This document shows positions 1-11,779 of a stretch of 64,000 nt of DNA, piece after piece. The stretch comes from Primula veris. Taxonomy: Eukaryota; Streptophyta; Magnoliopsida; Ericales; Primulaceae. Within the stretch, counting starts at the first letter, position 1, and every line of letters starts with the position of its first letter. The DNA lies in assembly GCA_963682055.1 (NCBI GenBank), contig OY821745.1, forward strand, positions 14,205,501 through 14,269,500, given 5' to 3'. Made by a program: the position numbers and the translations under genes. The notes under the pieces are model-generated. The model was not told the DNA's origin and searched no databases. It worked only from the letters and a program-made list of their open reading frames with translations.

Positions 1-582
1 ATTATGGTTTGGATCGTTTGGCATTATTAGGAACTTTTGTTGGAATTATTGTGCTTGGATTAGCTAGTGTGTTTAGGAGTATTGTAGTATTGTTACCAAT
101 ATTGTAATTTTGTCGTGTTTAAAAAGGTTTGCTCTTGTCAAAACTGGTTAGAAATGAGGCCGGCTACTAGGAATTTAGTTAGTTGAAAACTGATGACTGA
201 TTTGTGGTTATGCTTATGTACTAATAATAATTTCTTAACATGCATGGAAACTCAGCTCTTTCTGTTTGAATCATAATTTCATATCTCGTGTTAGCTGATA
301 GGAGGTCTGCAGATTCAATCTTTAAAATAAAAAAAAAGGTCTCTGCAGATTTTATATATTATACTCCACATTTATTGCCTTTTCATAATTAGGACCAATG
401 ACAGACAAGCAAAATGAACTTACGGGAAAAAAACAATAAACTCATGTGATGTTTCCATTTCTGTATAAGAGCAATGGGTGTGGGTTCCTTGTTTTTCCAG
501 AAGCGAACAATAAACTCATACTTGGCCACAGTTTTATTTAACTTTCAGATTGACTTTTGTTTGCTTTAACAAATATCCTATT
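1..582. other. AT-rich spacer, no gene seen
   Basis: No open frame of useful length and no recognisable repeat or RNA gene was found here. It may be the 3' side or an intron of a gene lying outside the window. Confidence 0.4.
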
Positions 583-855
583 TTACTTACCTATCACAGT
601 TTCTGTAACAATAGTAATTTGTTTGTGTTCAACATAAGCGACATTCTGAACTTTCCAAAACGATGTTGCTCTAATAGCAATTCTTTGAAATAGTTCATTA
701 TGACATTGCCAAAAGCTGGTAAAAAAGTAGACGACAAAGTCACAAAGATGATATTTGAACATTCTTTCCAGTTTAGATTCTACTCGTTTGAGGCTAGGTT
801 TGGTCGAAGGATTTAGCCAAAAGTAAAGACAATCACAATAAAACACTCGCACCAA
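583..855 (-). other. Unrecognised 90-codon open frame, possible exon relic
   Basis: A 90-residue open frame rich in Phe, Tyr, Cys and Trp with one charged stretch in the middle. I do not recognise a family. It lies on the same strand as the broken gene at 1,455-1,991 and could be a 3' exon of it, but I could not find a convincing splice pair linking them. It could equally be a chance open frame in AT-rich DNA. Confidence 0.15.
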
Positions 856-1454
856 TCATTTGCTCTCACCCCTAGAAAGAAAATGAGATTAAAAGTTAAA
901 GTTAAAGAGTAGCAATACTTAAATTTGCTTAGATTTATATTGTTTCATACACACACATACAGCTATATGCATTGTACTGGAGAGGCTTGGAAAACATGGA
1001 ATCATTGTCAACAAAGATTATGAAACTCATCATACCTGAACCCGTGTCGGCGGGGATACACCAATCGATCCCTACTTCTTTTATTTATTTACTTCAAATA
1101 GTACAGCTGCTACTGATAATACAAGTTTTCACTTTCTAACCAAATAAAATAAAGAACCATGATATACCTAAGATAAGGCGTCCACAATATGCTGTCATCA
1201 CATGGCTTTAAAATCTCCAGTACCACCACTTTCCATCCCTATCAAAGTGATGGAATCAACATCATTTGCTCGCTTCGTACGACGATGGTCCCTTTTTTCC
1301 TGTAGATCGTTCATAACAAAACAAGAGTTGATAGCTATCTCGCGCAGCATCTCTGTCCCTCTGGAAAAAGTGCACGAAACAGACTTTGGGTGTATTGCAT
1401 TTTAGGCCTTGAAGAGGCTGAAAAAATGTAACACAAAAGTGTTGGAAATCCAAA

Positions 1455-1991
1455 TCATAAGGACGTAGAGTATGGAGTATACAGTATTCCCTCGTCTACT
1501 TTTGCAACGGTACCGGTTCTCACGAAAGAGCTATCGTAATCCTCGTAGTAGTCAAAACCTTTATCAAATTTCAAGCCTTCAACATTTACTATAGGGCCAA
1601 GTGAAATTGTATCAAAAGGTTTTGCAACTCCCGGAGCAACAGTGTAACGGAATACTAAGAGCCGCTTAAACCGAGGATAATAGGTGTACTTATCATTGCC
1701 TACAACTACAGCTTCTTTGTGTATGTAATGATCTACAGTAATACGAAGAATATCAGAAGATGCAGCAGCTTCCGGAAGATGAGCAGACAACCATAATCCA
1801 GAGCTAATATTGTACAAGTACTACAAGTATGAAACCGTCTTCCTCCAGCACAACGAACCCAAATATATAGTATGGGTCATTCTAGAAAGGAGGGGTATCT
1901 AATCGAATCCAGGTGAATGTATTAGGATCAAGTGACTCAAAGCAAGGTTGTGGACTTGGAGCTACTATCTTTAGAAATCAGTAGCCCATTT
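1455..1991 (-). pseudogene. Broken unrecognised protein-coding remnant
   Basis: The minus strand from about 1,991 down to 1,455 reads as protein-like sequence rich in Asp, Trp, Pro and Tyr. It falls in two frames, broken near 1,810-1,890 by a frame change and by a stop directly after a TPPF motif. The downstream half (1,817-1,455) is a 120-residue open frame containing HKEAVVVG, PRFKRLLVFRY and an acidic YYEDYD stretch. The overall look is of a beta-propeller or F-box-associated repeat protein, but that is an impression and not an identification. It sits just downstream of the PPR gene on the same strand. Confidence 0.35.
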
Positions 1992-2259
1992 GGAATGTCT
2001 AAATTTGAAAGTTACGTAAAGTAGTTACTTCACCACTTCAAACATGTTTGCAGTTTGCCTGTCACGTGGTTGTGAAACAGAGTTTACGATTCATGATTTA
2101 AGATGTTTACATTACAAATAATTTAAAATTTCTCAGTTTTATGCAGTTCCTTATCATACATGTCTAACCGATTAATGTTTACACTAAAGCATTACGTGAA
2201 TAAGCACACATCCATGTTACTATTGTGACAAATCCTGATCAAAAGATAAAGGATTACCT

Positions 2260-5200
2260 TCAACTAGATCCATCAAAATAATCAACAAAATCAGTTGTCG
2301 GAGGTTGCAGGCTCAATGTGCTTCCATGTCCCCAGCCTTTCTGTACACGCTTCAGGGTCTTCAAAACCAAACTACCACCATTGTCTCTGTCACATGGAGA
2401 TGATAATTAACACAAATGTTTTACAGGGCCAAAAAGGTAAATTACAAGTAGTATAGATTCATATGATAAATGAACAAAAACATAAATAATGATGGTAGAA
2501 AGATCACAAATGATAGTCAGTAGGTTCCATAATGATGCACCAGCACTTTTTCTTATGGTATCTCGCAGTAAATCCATACAACTAAACATCCATTAAATAC
2601 AACACCTTATCTATATTTGAATTATAAAGAATCAGGTAACAAAGAATGTCTGAGATTGATGAATCAGGATCACATTTTTTTTAAAATGCCACAAAGAATT
2701 CGAAAATTTATCACAAGGACAATACGAAACGGAAATTCAAGGTGACCATGTAACTTGTAATTTGTATAGTATTTTGGAGTTAATTTAACCTATAAAGTTC
2801 AAATAAGAAAATGATCACTAAAAGGCAAAAGGCCCATAAAGGGGGACAAAGGTGAACATTTAGATATATACTAGCTAAATTGGTCTTGTCTACTTCAAAG
2901 AATCTGAAAGAAAATAGGTTTAGATAGATATCCTCATTTTGACATGCAAATGACACAATTTTGAAGAGAAGTGGTATCTTTTATATGACAACCAGGGCAA
3001 AAAGTGATTTAACAAATAATTGATATAATTTTATCATGCACGTCGTATAAAGGAGAAATACTGGGTGGACCGGGTCTATCCAGTAAGTTAGTGGATCGCC
3101 TACATGTTTTGTTTCCTCTATTCCTATGTAATTGCATGTTAGTATCTCCCTGTGTGTAATACCCTTGTATGTATCATACTCTATACCATGCCTCAAACGG
3201 TATCATGTAAAATTTATTGATATGGACTTTATGAAAGGGGAAAGTACGTACGTAGCCACAAGATAGAAACAAATTGACACACTCATGTAGTGATAAGCAC
3301 AGATATGGTAAAAATAAGACACAACATAGAAAAAAGGAGTGAATAAACAATTGGTCCTGTACCTGTGGACTATGGTTTGCCAGTCGTCTCCATCATGTTT
3401 TATTGTCTTCTTACGATTTAAACTCTTCGTATACATGTAGATTTTATTCTCTGTATTGCCCTCTGATGCGACTTCCATCATCCTTTCTGACATCTCATCG
3501 GCCTCGTGTTTCAATCCCTTTTCACGTAAACCCTCAATCACAGGCATAAATACTGCTGGATCAAACCCGTATCCTGTCTGTATCAATTTATTCAAAATAT
3601 CATTTGCACCCTCAACATGATCATCCTTACATAGTCCTGTGATGAGATCTTTATAAGGGAAGTCGCTTATGTCCAAGCATTTTTCTAATGAAGATTCAAA
3701 CACAACCTTAGCTTCCGAGGGTTCTCCTTGAGCAAGCAACTCCGTGAGCATTATTTTATAAATTGGTTCTTTATGGTCAAAAGTACTAAGAGCAATATTG
3801 AACACCTCTCTTGCAATTCCAAATTCACCTGTTTTGCAAGAAGATTTAATAATAACCCCAAAGGAAGAGATATTTGGAGATACGCCTCTTTGCGACAATT
3901 CATTTAAAAGACAAAGTGCTCCTTCCATTTTTCCTACTTCACATAGACACTTCATCAAGGCATTGTAAGTTTGAACATTAGGGGAAATACCCTTTTCTTT
4001 CATCTCATCCATCAAACCGTACATTTCAAAAATTTGATTTTTTTTACCCAGACCATAAATCAACGAATTATATGTTTGTAAGCTCTTGTGGCAACCCTTT
4101 TTCTCCATGTCTTTAAGAACGCGGAATGCCGAAGAAACCTTTCCATTCTGGCAAAAAGTATGCACAAATGTATCATAAATAACCGAGTCCGGAAACAAAT
4201 TCTTCTTCATCACCTCAACGAATTTGTTTTTAGCTTCATCAACCCTTTGGGCCTTACACAGACCATCAATTATCGTGGAGTAAGTGATCAAATCAGGCAA
4301 AGACTTCATCGTACGGTAATTTTCTTCTATACAGCCTACTTGTGAATTGCCAAGGTCACCAACAGAAGCACTGCCTCGAGACCACATATCATTCACTATT
4401 TCAATTGCTTTATCAACTTTTCCACTTTTACAAAGACCATCTATAACAATATTACAGCTAATAATATCCAAGCCGTAACCGTTCTCCCTCATTTTCCCAA
4501 CTAAACTCTCTGCTTCTGAAACTTTGCCCTCTCTCCACAAACTTTGCAGCAAAATATTGCAAGTATAACTATTCGGAAAGCAATCTCTGCTCACCATCTC
4601 ATGTAAAATCATATTTGCTTGAAGAACCTTTCCTCTAGTGCAATACGCATGGAGTAGGGTGCTATAGCTCACCGTATCTGGGGACACCTCACTGCGTATC
4701 ATCGATTTTATCATCTCTCTCGCATCAAAAAGCATTCCTTTCTTGCATAGACCATTAATCATTATATTATACGAATAAACACTTAGTCCTATTCCCCGTT
4801 CTTCCATCTCTTTAATAACCATTTGTGCCGCAAAAAGCTTCTCGTTTCGAACCAAACCCAACAACCAAACGTTATAGCTCTCCACATTATCCAAAAGCTC
4901 GCATCTTTTCATGGACACGACTAAGTTCTCGGCCTCCCTCAACAAACCCTTCTTGAAAAAACCACTCAGCATCAAATTGTAGGTTACTACGCTCGGCTTA
5001 GGCAAACCCAACTCCTCACCCACTTGCATATCCCGGAATATCCTAGAAGCCTCCATAACATTCCCAACATGACAAAGAGCCGATATCCTAGAATTAAAAG
5101 TAACAACATCCGGGTTCATTCCATCCCCTCTCATCCTCTCCACCAACCTCTCGGCCTCCTCAACCTTACCCAATTTACAAAAACTCGAAATAAGCGTATT

Positions 5201-5965
5201 ATATACCACTTTATCTCGACAAACCTCACCACTCTCCATCTCATCCAAAACCCGTAAACCCATACCAACCTCCCCAGCCTTGCAATACCCACGTATCAAA
5301 AACCCAAAAGTGAAAACATCACGCAAACACCCTCTCTCGGGCATTTCATCGAACACCTTCCTCGCCTCATCCAAACGCCCCGTTTGACAAAAACAACGTA
5401 TTAAAACATTAAAAGTATAGGTTTCTGGCGACAACCCGGATGAGACGAGGTCCTTACAAAGCCATGCCACGTCATCATGGACTTTTTCCTTCACGCACCG
5501 CTCGATGAGGAGGTTGTAGAGGGATAAAGAAGGTGTCTTTGACGGAAAATTTGATCGAAAAACGCGAAAGTGGTGGAGGGCTAAGGGTAAATGGTGAGAG
5601 CGTGCTAGTATTTTAACAATGTTGAAAAACGGAGGGAGCGTTTTTTGGTTTTGCAATTCAGAAAAGGCTAACGTCGCAGCTTGTTGCTCGCATGCCTTGC
5701 TTGTAACAACAGTTTCATTGTTTAATAAAACTTTTTGAGGGAGAATGTGGGTGATGAGGTGGTGGAGTTGAGGGAGCATGTTGTGGCGAACGAGGAGTCG
5801 GGTGATGAGAGGGAGTGACGTGGCAAAGGCGGAGGAGGAGGAGGGGGAAGAAACTGCGGCACGCTTGAAGATTTGCCATGCTAGGTTTGGGTTTTGGGTG
5901 TTTAGGTACAAAGCTTTTGCTAGCTTTTTACTAGTTGTGGTTGTTTGTTGGTTATTCCCAGTCAT
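2260..5965 (-). CDS. P-class pentatricopeptide repeat protein, At2g17140-like, two exons
   Basis: Coding exons are 5,965-3,363 and 2,386-2,260, separated by a 976-bp intron. The donor reads CAG|GTACAG and the acceptor GACAG|A. The joined length of 2,730 bp gives 909 residues in frame, and the start is the first ATG of the long frame. A short Ser/Thr-rich N-terminus is followed by about 20 tandem 35-residue P-class PPR motifs, recognisable by recurring TYN-LI-GLCK-G and A--L---M patterns, from about residue 150 to 800. There is no E or DYW editing domain. The exon-2 tail contains LKTLKRVQKGWG and ends in an acidic DYFDGSS. This tail, and the NLAWQIFKRA motif near the N-terminus, match my recollection of the At2g17140 group. 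P-class PPR proteins bind organellar RNA in a sequence-specific way. The RNA target and the organelle cannot be read from the sequence. Reading on past the donor would add about 50 non-PPR residues, which I reject. Confidence 0.9.
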
Positions 5966-6022
5966 TATTATTACATAATCATCACCAGCAGATGTTGCCC
6001 AGTTTTTGAACTGTATTACATA

Positions 6023-6461
6023 TATGGGTCATTTGCAAATAACAAACAAAAACTATCAAACTTTTTTTGCAAAAATAACCCAAACCCCCATCTCATCTCT
6101 TAAATGATGTACAACTTCAATTTCATAATTCATTTTTGTTGTTTTTTCATTTATTATAATATATTATTTTATATTCATACATGTTCAGTATTTTTTTTTA
6201 TTTTTTTTTTTGCAAAAAGGCACAAATCACTTTAAAAAAAAAAAATAAAGCCTCTTGTGATGGCTTTTTAGTATTATTGTAATATTAACTCGTGTGCAAT
6301 GGTAAATCACATATATCAAACAAACAATTTTGTAAAACAGACAAATAAATAAATTATGTCATTTTAAAGATGAAATTAGAGTTATTTGCAAAATTTTAAT
6401 AGTTTATGAGGGTTAAATGACAGAATTGATAGTTACCGGACTTGTTTGTAAGTGACCCATA
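6023..6461. mobile_element. MITE with inverted termini, upstream of the PPR gene
   Basis: The ends are inverted copies: TATGGGTCATTTGCAAA at the left and the complement of TATGGGTCACTTACAAA at the right. Similarity continues inward with AACTATCAA in both arms. The element is about 435 bp and non-coding. If TA is the target duplication it would be mariner-like, but a Mutator-like origin with an eroded duplication is also possible. It lies within 60 bp of the PPR start codon and so occupies its promoter or 5' UTR. Confidence 0.55.
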
Positions 6462-6963
6462 GTTCCACATGGTTATTTGTATTTTACCCTACATATATAT
6501 ATAGTTATGATATTGACCAGGGGTGAAATCGGGTCGGGACCTGATCCTAAATATACAGCGTCGTCTTTAATATTTTGGAGACTCAAATCGAACTCAACAA
6601 ATAGGCCTTAATTAAAAGTATTTCAATTTTCATTATATTTTTTGAAATTTGTTGATGTTCATAATAACGCATTTATATACTGTGGTTACATCAAAGCTAT
6701 TTCATTTATGTTTTGTGTCTTGAGTTATTTAGTTATATTTTTTGGCTTCACGTGTGGGATAAATACTTTAAATATTATAAAATTCAAATAGTTATTTCTT
6801 ATAAAACATGGGATCATTGGTTTTTCTTTCATGAAACTATAGCGCTTAGTTAGTTTTCAAAAAAACTACATGGCCAACTGTGTAAATTTGTACAACTTCT
6901 TAAACAGCATAGTACGTACTTTTAGCTTAGTACTATTACTAGCTACTGCAATTAACGGCTTGC

Positions 6964-7100
6964 ATATTACTCTATATCCGTTCCTATTTAATTATTTTAT
7001 GAAATTATATATAATTTTGACCGGATTATAACAAGTTCTTGACCGATCAAAATTACACATAATTTCACAATGGACAATTAAATAGAAACGGAAGTAATAT
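6964..7100. mobile_element. Stowaway-like MITE nested in the hAT-like element
   Basis: A 137-bp imperfect palindrome. The left arm starts CATATTAC and continues with CCGTTCCTATTTAATT; the right arm is its complement with a few changes (TTCCGTTTCTATTTAATT). The arms extend through GAAATTATRTRTAATTTTGA. The terminal motif resembles the Stowaway end (CTCCCTCCGTTCC) seen in many plants. The central part is the spacer of the hairpin. Confidence 0.6.
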
Positions 7101-7870
7101 GTATTTTTAGCTAGTATCATTACTTTTTTAATTATCATATTATATCACGTACTTTGTAGGTAAAGACCATATTTAATATACAAAAAAGGAAGCCCCTTAA
7201 CAAGTGTATGGCCAAATCCATTGCTTCATTGATTGGGTCCTTCAGCTGGAAATACATTAACCTGATCCTGACCCGATAAGAATAGAGAACCACTTTTTAC
7301 TCTTGATTTCGAACCCGACATTTCGGTTAACTGACGGATCGATATGAGATAATCTCGATAACATTTTCTTAAAAATATAACCTAAAAGTTACAAATAATT
7401 ACGTGTAAATTTCAAGGGAATCAGGCAAAAAAAAACTCAAAACAGCAAAACAAATAGTATGAGCATTAGAGTTAAAAAGTGCAAACGAACATTTGAGAAA
7501 ACTTGCATACATTCTGAATTCAAATTAATATAATCAAATAATTTATTAACAATCTTGAGTTTTGCGTTGAAGTTCAGACTGAATTACTACAGAAAAGGGT
7601 AGTATTCTGCATAAATGTGCACTAAAATATGTATTACCATGTTGGTGTGAATTATATATGTTTCACGCGGACTAAAGCAACAGTTGATAATAATAGTTTT
7701 TACTTATAACCACATTCATAATTTTCTAAAATTATAAATTTATAACTCCTCATATGTTGGTTTCTTATAAAGATGCATACTCTGCTTTATGATCGCCCAG
7801 TAGTTAAATTAAAAAACAAAGATAGATATTACGATATAATATTCCTAAACAACAAATTTACACTTAACAA

Positions 7871-7877
<7 letters not shown>

Positions 7878-7938
<61 letters not shown>

Positions 7939-7956
7939 TGTATATATATATATATA
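7878..7956. repeat. (TA)n microsatellite
   Basis: About 29 uninterrupted TA dinucleotides, then GATG and a further seven TA units. It is likely polymorphic in length. Confidence 0.9.
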
Positions 7957-8122
7957 ATATAAATAAATAAGTATCAATATTTGGGGTACCCGACGGGTAC
8001 CCGAAACTATATACAATCAAACCTGATCCCGAAATCAATCGGGTCGGGACTCGGTCAGGTCAGGTAAATTTTGGGTCAGGAGGCGGGATCGGTTTGGGTT
8101 TCGAAAATTTTTCCCAACCCTA

Positions 8123-8685
8123 ATATTGACACGCGCTCTTGCACTTATTTTTTTGATCCGTCAAATAGTCATACTTTTCTAATTTTGCTTTTTTGTTTCG
8201 TCTTTTCATTGTGGGGGTACCGACTACCATGGGGAATCAAAATTGAAGCGGAGAACGAAATAAGAAACGGAAATGTAAAACGTAGGAACAAAAATCTAAA
8301 AAGTATGAAAGATTTACACATAAAGTAACGTGAAATGTAAGCCGAGAGTTGGAGACATAAAACATGGTTTGTAAAAGTTTAAATATGGTGTACGTTAACT
8401 TACACTCCAAATGAATCTAGCTAAGAGCAACTACATTGGAGATTATAACTCTATTGTAGTGGCATAGGTTAGCAGCAGTTTTCAAAATGAATGAAAATAA
8501 AGGAAATGTAAAATAAAAAAATCATAGTTTTCAAACTTAATTCCTCAAAACACACCCTAAAAATTTTCATTCCAGTTTGGTCCTAGTTTGACATAAATAT
8601 AAAAGGTGGTCTAAATCTATTTTGGCCCATTAACACATGCTATTTCTCTCTCTAAATTACAGTCCACTACACCCCACCATCATCT
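8123..8685. other. Spacer without a gene
   Basis: AT-rich sequence with no supported gene. A short open frame at 8,071-8,328 spans the hAT-like element end and has no protein-like features. Confidence 0.4.
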
Positions 8686-8887
8686 CCGACGTATCACCAT
8701 TGTCTTTGACGAACCGCTGCCGTTGTCGGAGGAACGCCGCTGCCGCTTGTCTCTCTTTCGTCATCTCTCTCTCACTATATATATATCCGACAAATCACCA
8801 TTGTCTATGACGAACCGCTGCCGTTGCCGGATGAACGCCGCTGCCGCTTGTCTCTCTTTCGTCATCTCTCTCTCACTATATATATAT
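8686..8887. repeat. 101-bp tandem duplication in a GC-rich island
   Basis: Two near-identical units start at 8,686 and 8,787. Each contains GACGAACCGCTGCCGTTG, ACGCCGCTGCCGCTTG, a CT-rich run and a terminal (TA)n. The GC-rich, trinucleotide-like stretch stands out sharply from the surrounding AT-rich DNA and looks like a captured coding fragment. No frame is open across it. Confidence 0.75.
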
Positions 8888-9349
8888 ATATACTAACGGA
8901 CCTGCTCACCCGATGGGTGTGAATCCAAAAAAAATATATGTAACCCGTTATGGTAGAATATTTGAGAACAATTAAAATAGTACCTGTAGGAGAGAGAACA
9001 AATTATTCAATGAAAATAAAGTGGAATCCAGTTTCAAGAGAGAGGGAGAGAAGAGAGAGAAATAATGATAGTAGTTTATGATTTTAATTATTAAACGTTA
9101 CATTAGATAAGACCAAGAGAAGTTATTTTTTTTTATTTTAAATTTTAAATCATGGAGCAGTTAAGTCTTTGCTATTTTTGTAATTTGTATAATTATAGGG
9201 GTCTTTTAGTAATTAGTTTTTCAAGGCTTCATAAGTGGTCTTCACATAAAGTAATAGTAAGATATATATACATATATATATGTTGCGGTGCAATACGGTC
9301 CGGCGATGGTGGCGGTATGCAGCGGCGGTGGTGTTGGGATGAAAATCGG

Positions 9350-10640
9350 CCATAAAATCAACAAACGTGTGTGCTATAAGCCATAAAAACCACATAAGAA
9401 AAAAAATTCTTCAAAATCAATAAATACGTGTGCTGGGCCATAAAAATCACATGTGATAAAAAATTCTTCAAAATCAACAAAAGCATACTGTCCTATAAGT
9501 CATAAAAACCACATTGGAGCAAAAGTCTTCAAAATCAACAAAAACAAAAACCACATGTGATGGAAAATTCTTCAAAATTAACAAACGCGTGTACTAATAA
9601 CCATAAAATCATATGTGATGAAAATTCTTCAAAATCAACAAACGCATGTGCTATAGGCCATAAAAATCACATGAGATAATTTTTTTTCAAAACCAACAAA
9701 TGCGTGTGCTAGGTAATAAAAACCACATGTGAAGAAAAATTTTTCAAAATCAACAAAAGCGTATTGTACTATAAGCCATAAAAACCAAATGGGAGGAAAA
9801 GTTGTCAAAATCAACAAAAACGTGTAGGCCATAAAAATCACATGTGAGGAAAAAGTTTTCAAAATCAACAAAAGCGTGTACTATAAGCCATAAAACTCAC
9901 ATGTAAAAAAAAAATCAAAGTCAACAAACGCGTGTGCTATATGTCATAAAAACTAGATGGGATGGAAAATTCTTCAAAATCAACAATAGCGTGTTCCATA
10001 GCCCATAAAAACCAAATGGGATGAAAATTCTTCAAAATCAACAAAAACGTAGTGTCCTATAATCCATAAAAACCACATGGGAGGAAAAGTTTTCAAAATC
10101 AACAAAATGGTGTACTAGAAGACATAAAAACCACACATGATGAATAAGCCATAAAAACCACATGAGATGATTTTTTTTTTCACAATCAGCAAACGCGTGT
10201 GCTAGAAGACAAAAAAACCAAACATGATGAATAAGTTTTCAAAATCAACAAACGCGTGTGCTATAGGCTATAAAAACTCCATGGGATAAAAAAAATTAAT
10301 CAGAATCAACAAAAGCGTATGTTATATAGGCCATAAAAACAACATGCGATGAAAAATTCTTCAAAATCAACAAAAGCGTGTTCTATAGGCCATAAGAAGC
10401 ACAAAATCAATAAACGCGTGTGTTATATGCCATAAAAACCACATGAGATAAAAAATTATTCAGAATAAAAAAAAAACATGTATAATAAGCCATAAAACAA
10501 CATAGGACGAAAATGTCTTCAAAATCAACAAACGCGTGTGCTACCATAAAAACCAAATGAGATGAAAAATTCTTCAAAATCAATAAAAGCGTGTTTTATA
10601 GGCTATAAAAGCATGTGCTACCATAAAAACTACATGGGTT
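9350..10640. repeat. Minisatellite, about 60-bp unit, about 20 degenerate copies
   Basis: Units share the order ATAAAAACCACATGNGATG, AAATTCTTCAAAATCAACAA and ACGCGTGTGCTATA. Spacing is irregular (about 55-62 bp), with internal deletions and fused units. Short open frames on either strand here are by-products of the repeat. Confidence 0.85.
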
Positions 10641-10994
10641 TCTCTCTCTGGACTCAGATCTGATGGTGACGAGGATTGACTGATTTTGTAATTTCATAAA
10701 TTAGAAATTGGTTCATCAGTTTGAATAAGTATGACTTTCAGTCCCACTAGTTAAATTAGTTATTAAAAAATGTTTAATTGCTTTTATATATACTATTCTA
10801 ACTAATGAACAAAAATACATAAAATTGACATAAAAGACTATAAAATATTTTTAAAATGTCTCAAACAGTTTTAAAATTGTATCAAAGTCCTTAGATTATA
10901 AATATGACGGTTTAGATCCACTTTTTCAAGAAAAATAGATTAAATTTTATTTTATATTGTCTAATCGACTGTGTATTGAACTTTTTACGATTGT

Positions 10995-11750
10995 TATGCA
11001 ATTTTATGGATGTGTATGCACTTTTATGGACTGTGTATGCACTTTTATGGACTGTGTATGCACTTTTATGGACTGTGTATGCACTTTTCTCGATTTGTAT
11101 GCACTTTTTGGGTTATGTATGCACTTTTCTCAATTGCGTAAGCAATTTTCTAAATATGTATGCACTTTTTTGGATTGTGTATGCAATTTTCTGAATTATG
11201 TATGCACTTTTTTCAACCGTGTATGCACTTTGATGGATTGTATATGTATTTTTCGGGATATGTATGCACTTTTCTAAATTGTATATGCAGTTTTTGTATT
11301 GTATATGCATTTTTTTTATTGTGTATGTATTTTTTTGTATTGTGTATACACTTTTTTGTATCGTGTATGCATTTTTTCATATTGTGTATGCACTTTTTTG
11401 TATTGTGTATGCATTTTTTATATTGTGTATGCACTTTTTATATTGTGTATGCATTTTTTCTATGTGTACGTACGTTCCACGATTGTGTATGCAATGTTAT
11501 GAATTGTGTATGCACATTTTTTTTTATTGTTTATGCATAATTTTGTATCGTGTATGCACTTTTTTTTATTTAATTATGTATGCACCTTTTTTCACGATTG
11601 TGTATTTTTAAGATCGTGTATGCACTTTTTTTTATTGTGTATGGATTTTTTTTGTATTGTGTATGCACTTTTTTGTATTGTGTATGCACTTTTTTTATTG
11701 TATATGTACTTTTTGTATTGTGTATGTATTTTTTCTATGTGTATGTACGT
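10995..11750 (+). repeat. Minisatellite, 21-bp TGTATGCACTTTT unit
   Basis: It begins with four near-perfect copies of a unit containing TGTATGCACTTTTATGGAC. It then drifts into roughly 30 variants ending in TTTTTGTATTG. Because 21 bp is seven codons, several frames on both strands stay open and spell Cys/Tyr/Phe-rich heptads. I treat those open frames as artefacts. The TATGCA core recurs in a separate array at 55.7-57.1 kb. Confidence 0.85.
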
Positions 11751-11779
11751 TCCACATAGAAAAAATACATACACAATAC
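11715..11779. repeat. Perfect 27-bp inverted repeat with 11-nt loop
   Basis: Arms 11,715-11,741 and 11,753-11,779 are exact reverse complements around an 11-nt loop. The left arm is the last unit of the 21-bp minisatellite. The right arm is an inverted copy of that unit, so the array ends in a foldback. Confidence 0.9.

Larger units (their letters stand above)
6518..8122. mobile_element. Non-autonomous hAT-like element with perfect 8-bp target duplication
   Basis: The 8-mer ATATTGAC occurs immediately before 6,518 (6,510-6,517) and immediately after 8,122 (8,123-8,130). The left end begins CAGGGGTGAAATCGGG and the right end closes with CCCAACCCTA. Both ends carry repeated GGGTCGGGAC-type motifs. 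An 8-bp duplication and a CAGGGG terminus are hAT traits. No transposase is present. The interior holds a Stowaway-like MITE (6,964-7,100) and a long (TA)n tract. Two further elements with the same kind of ends lie at 48,129 and 51,953. Confidence 0.7.

Noticed and set aside
3203..3362. C-terminal extension of the PPR frame by about 50 residues
   Set aside because: It lies past a good donor site and has no PPR character. The spliced exon at 2,260-2,386 gives a family-typical end in frame.
10957..11611. Several open frames of 60-126 codons on both strands
   Set aside because: They are by-products of a 21-bp (seven-codon) repeat that keeps many frames open. The peptides are only Cys/Tyr/Phe/Met/His words.
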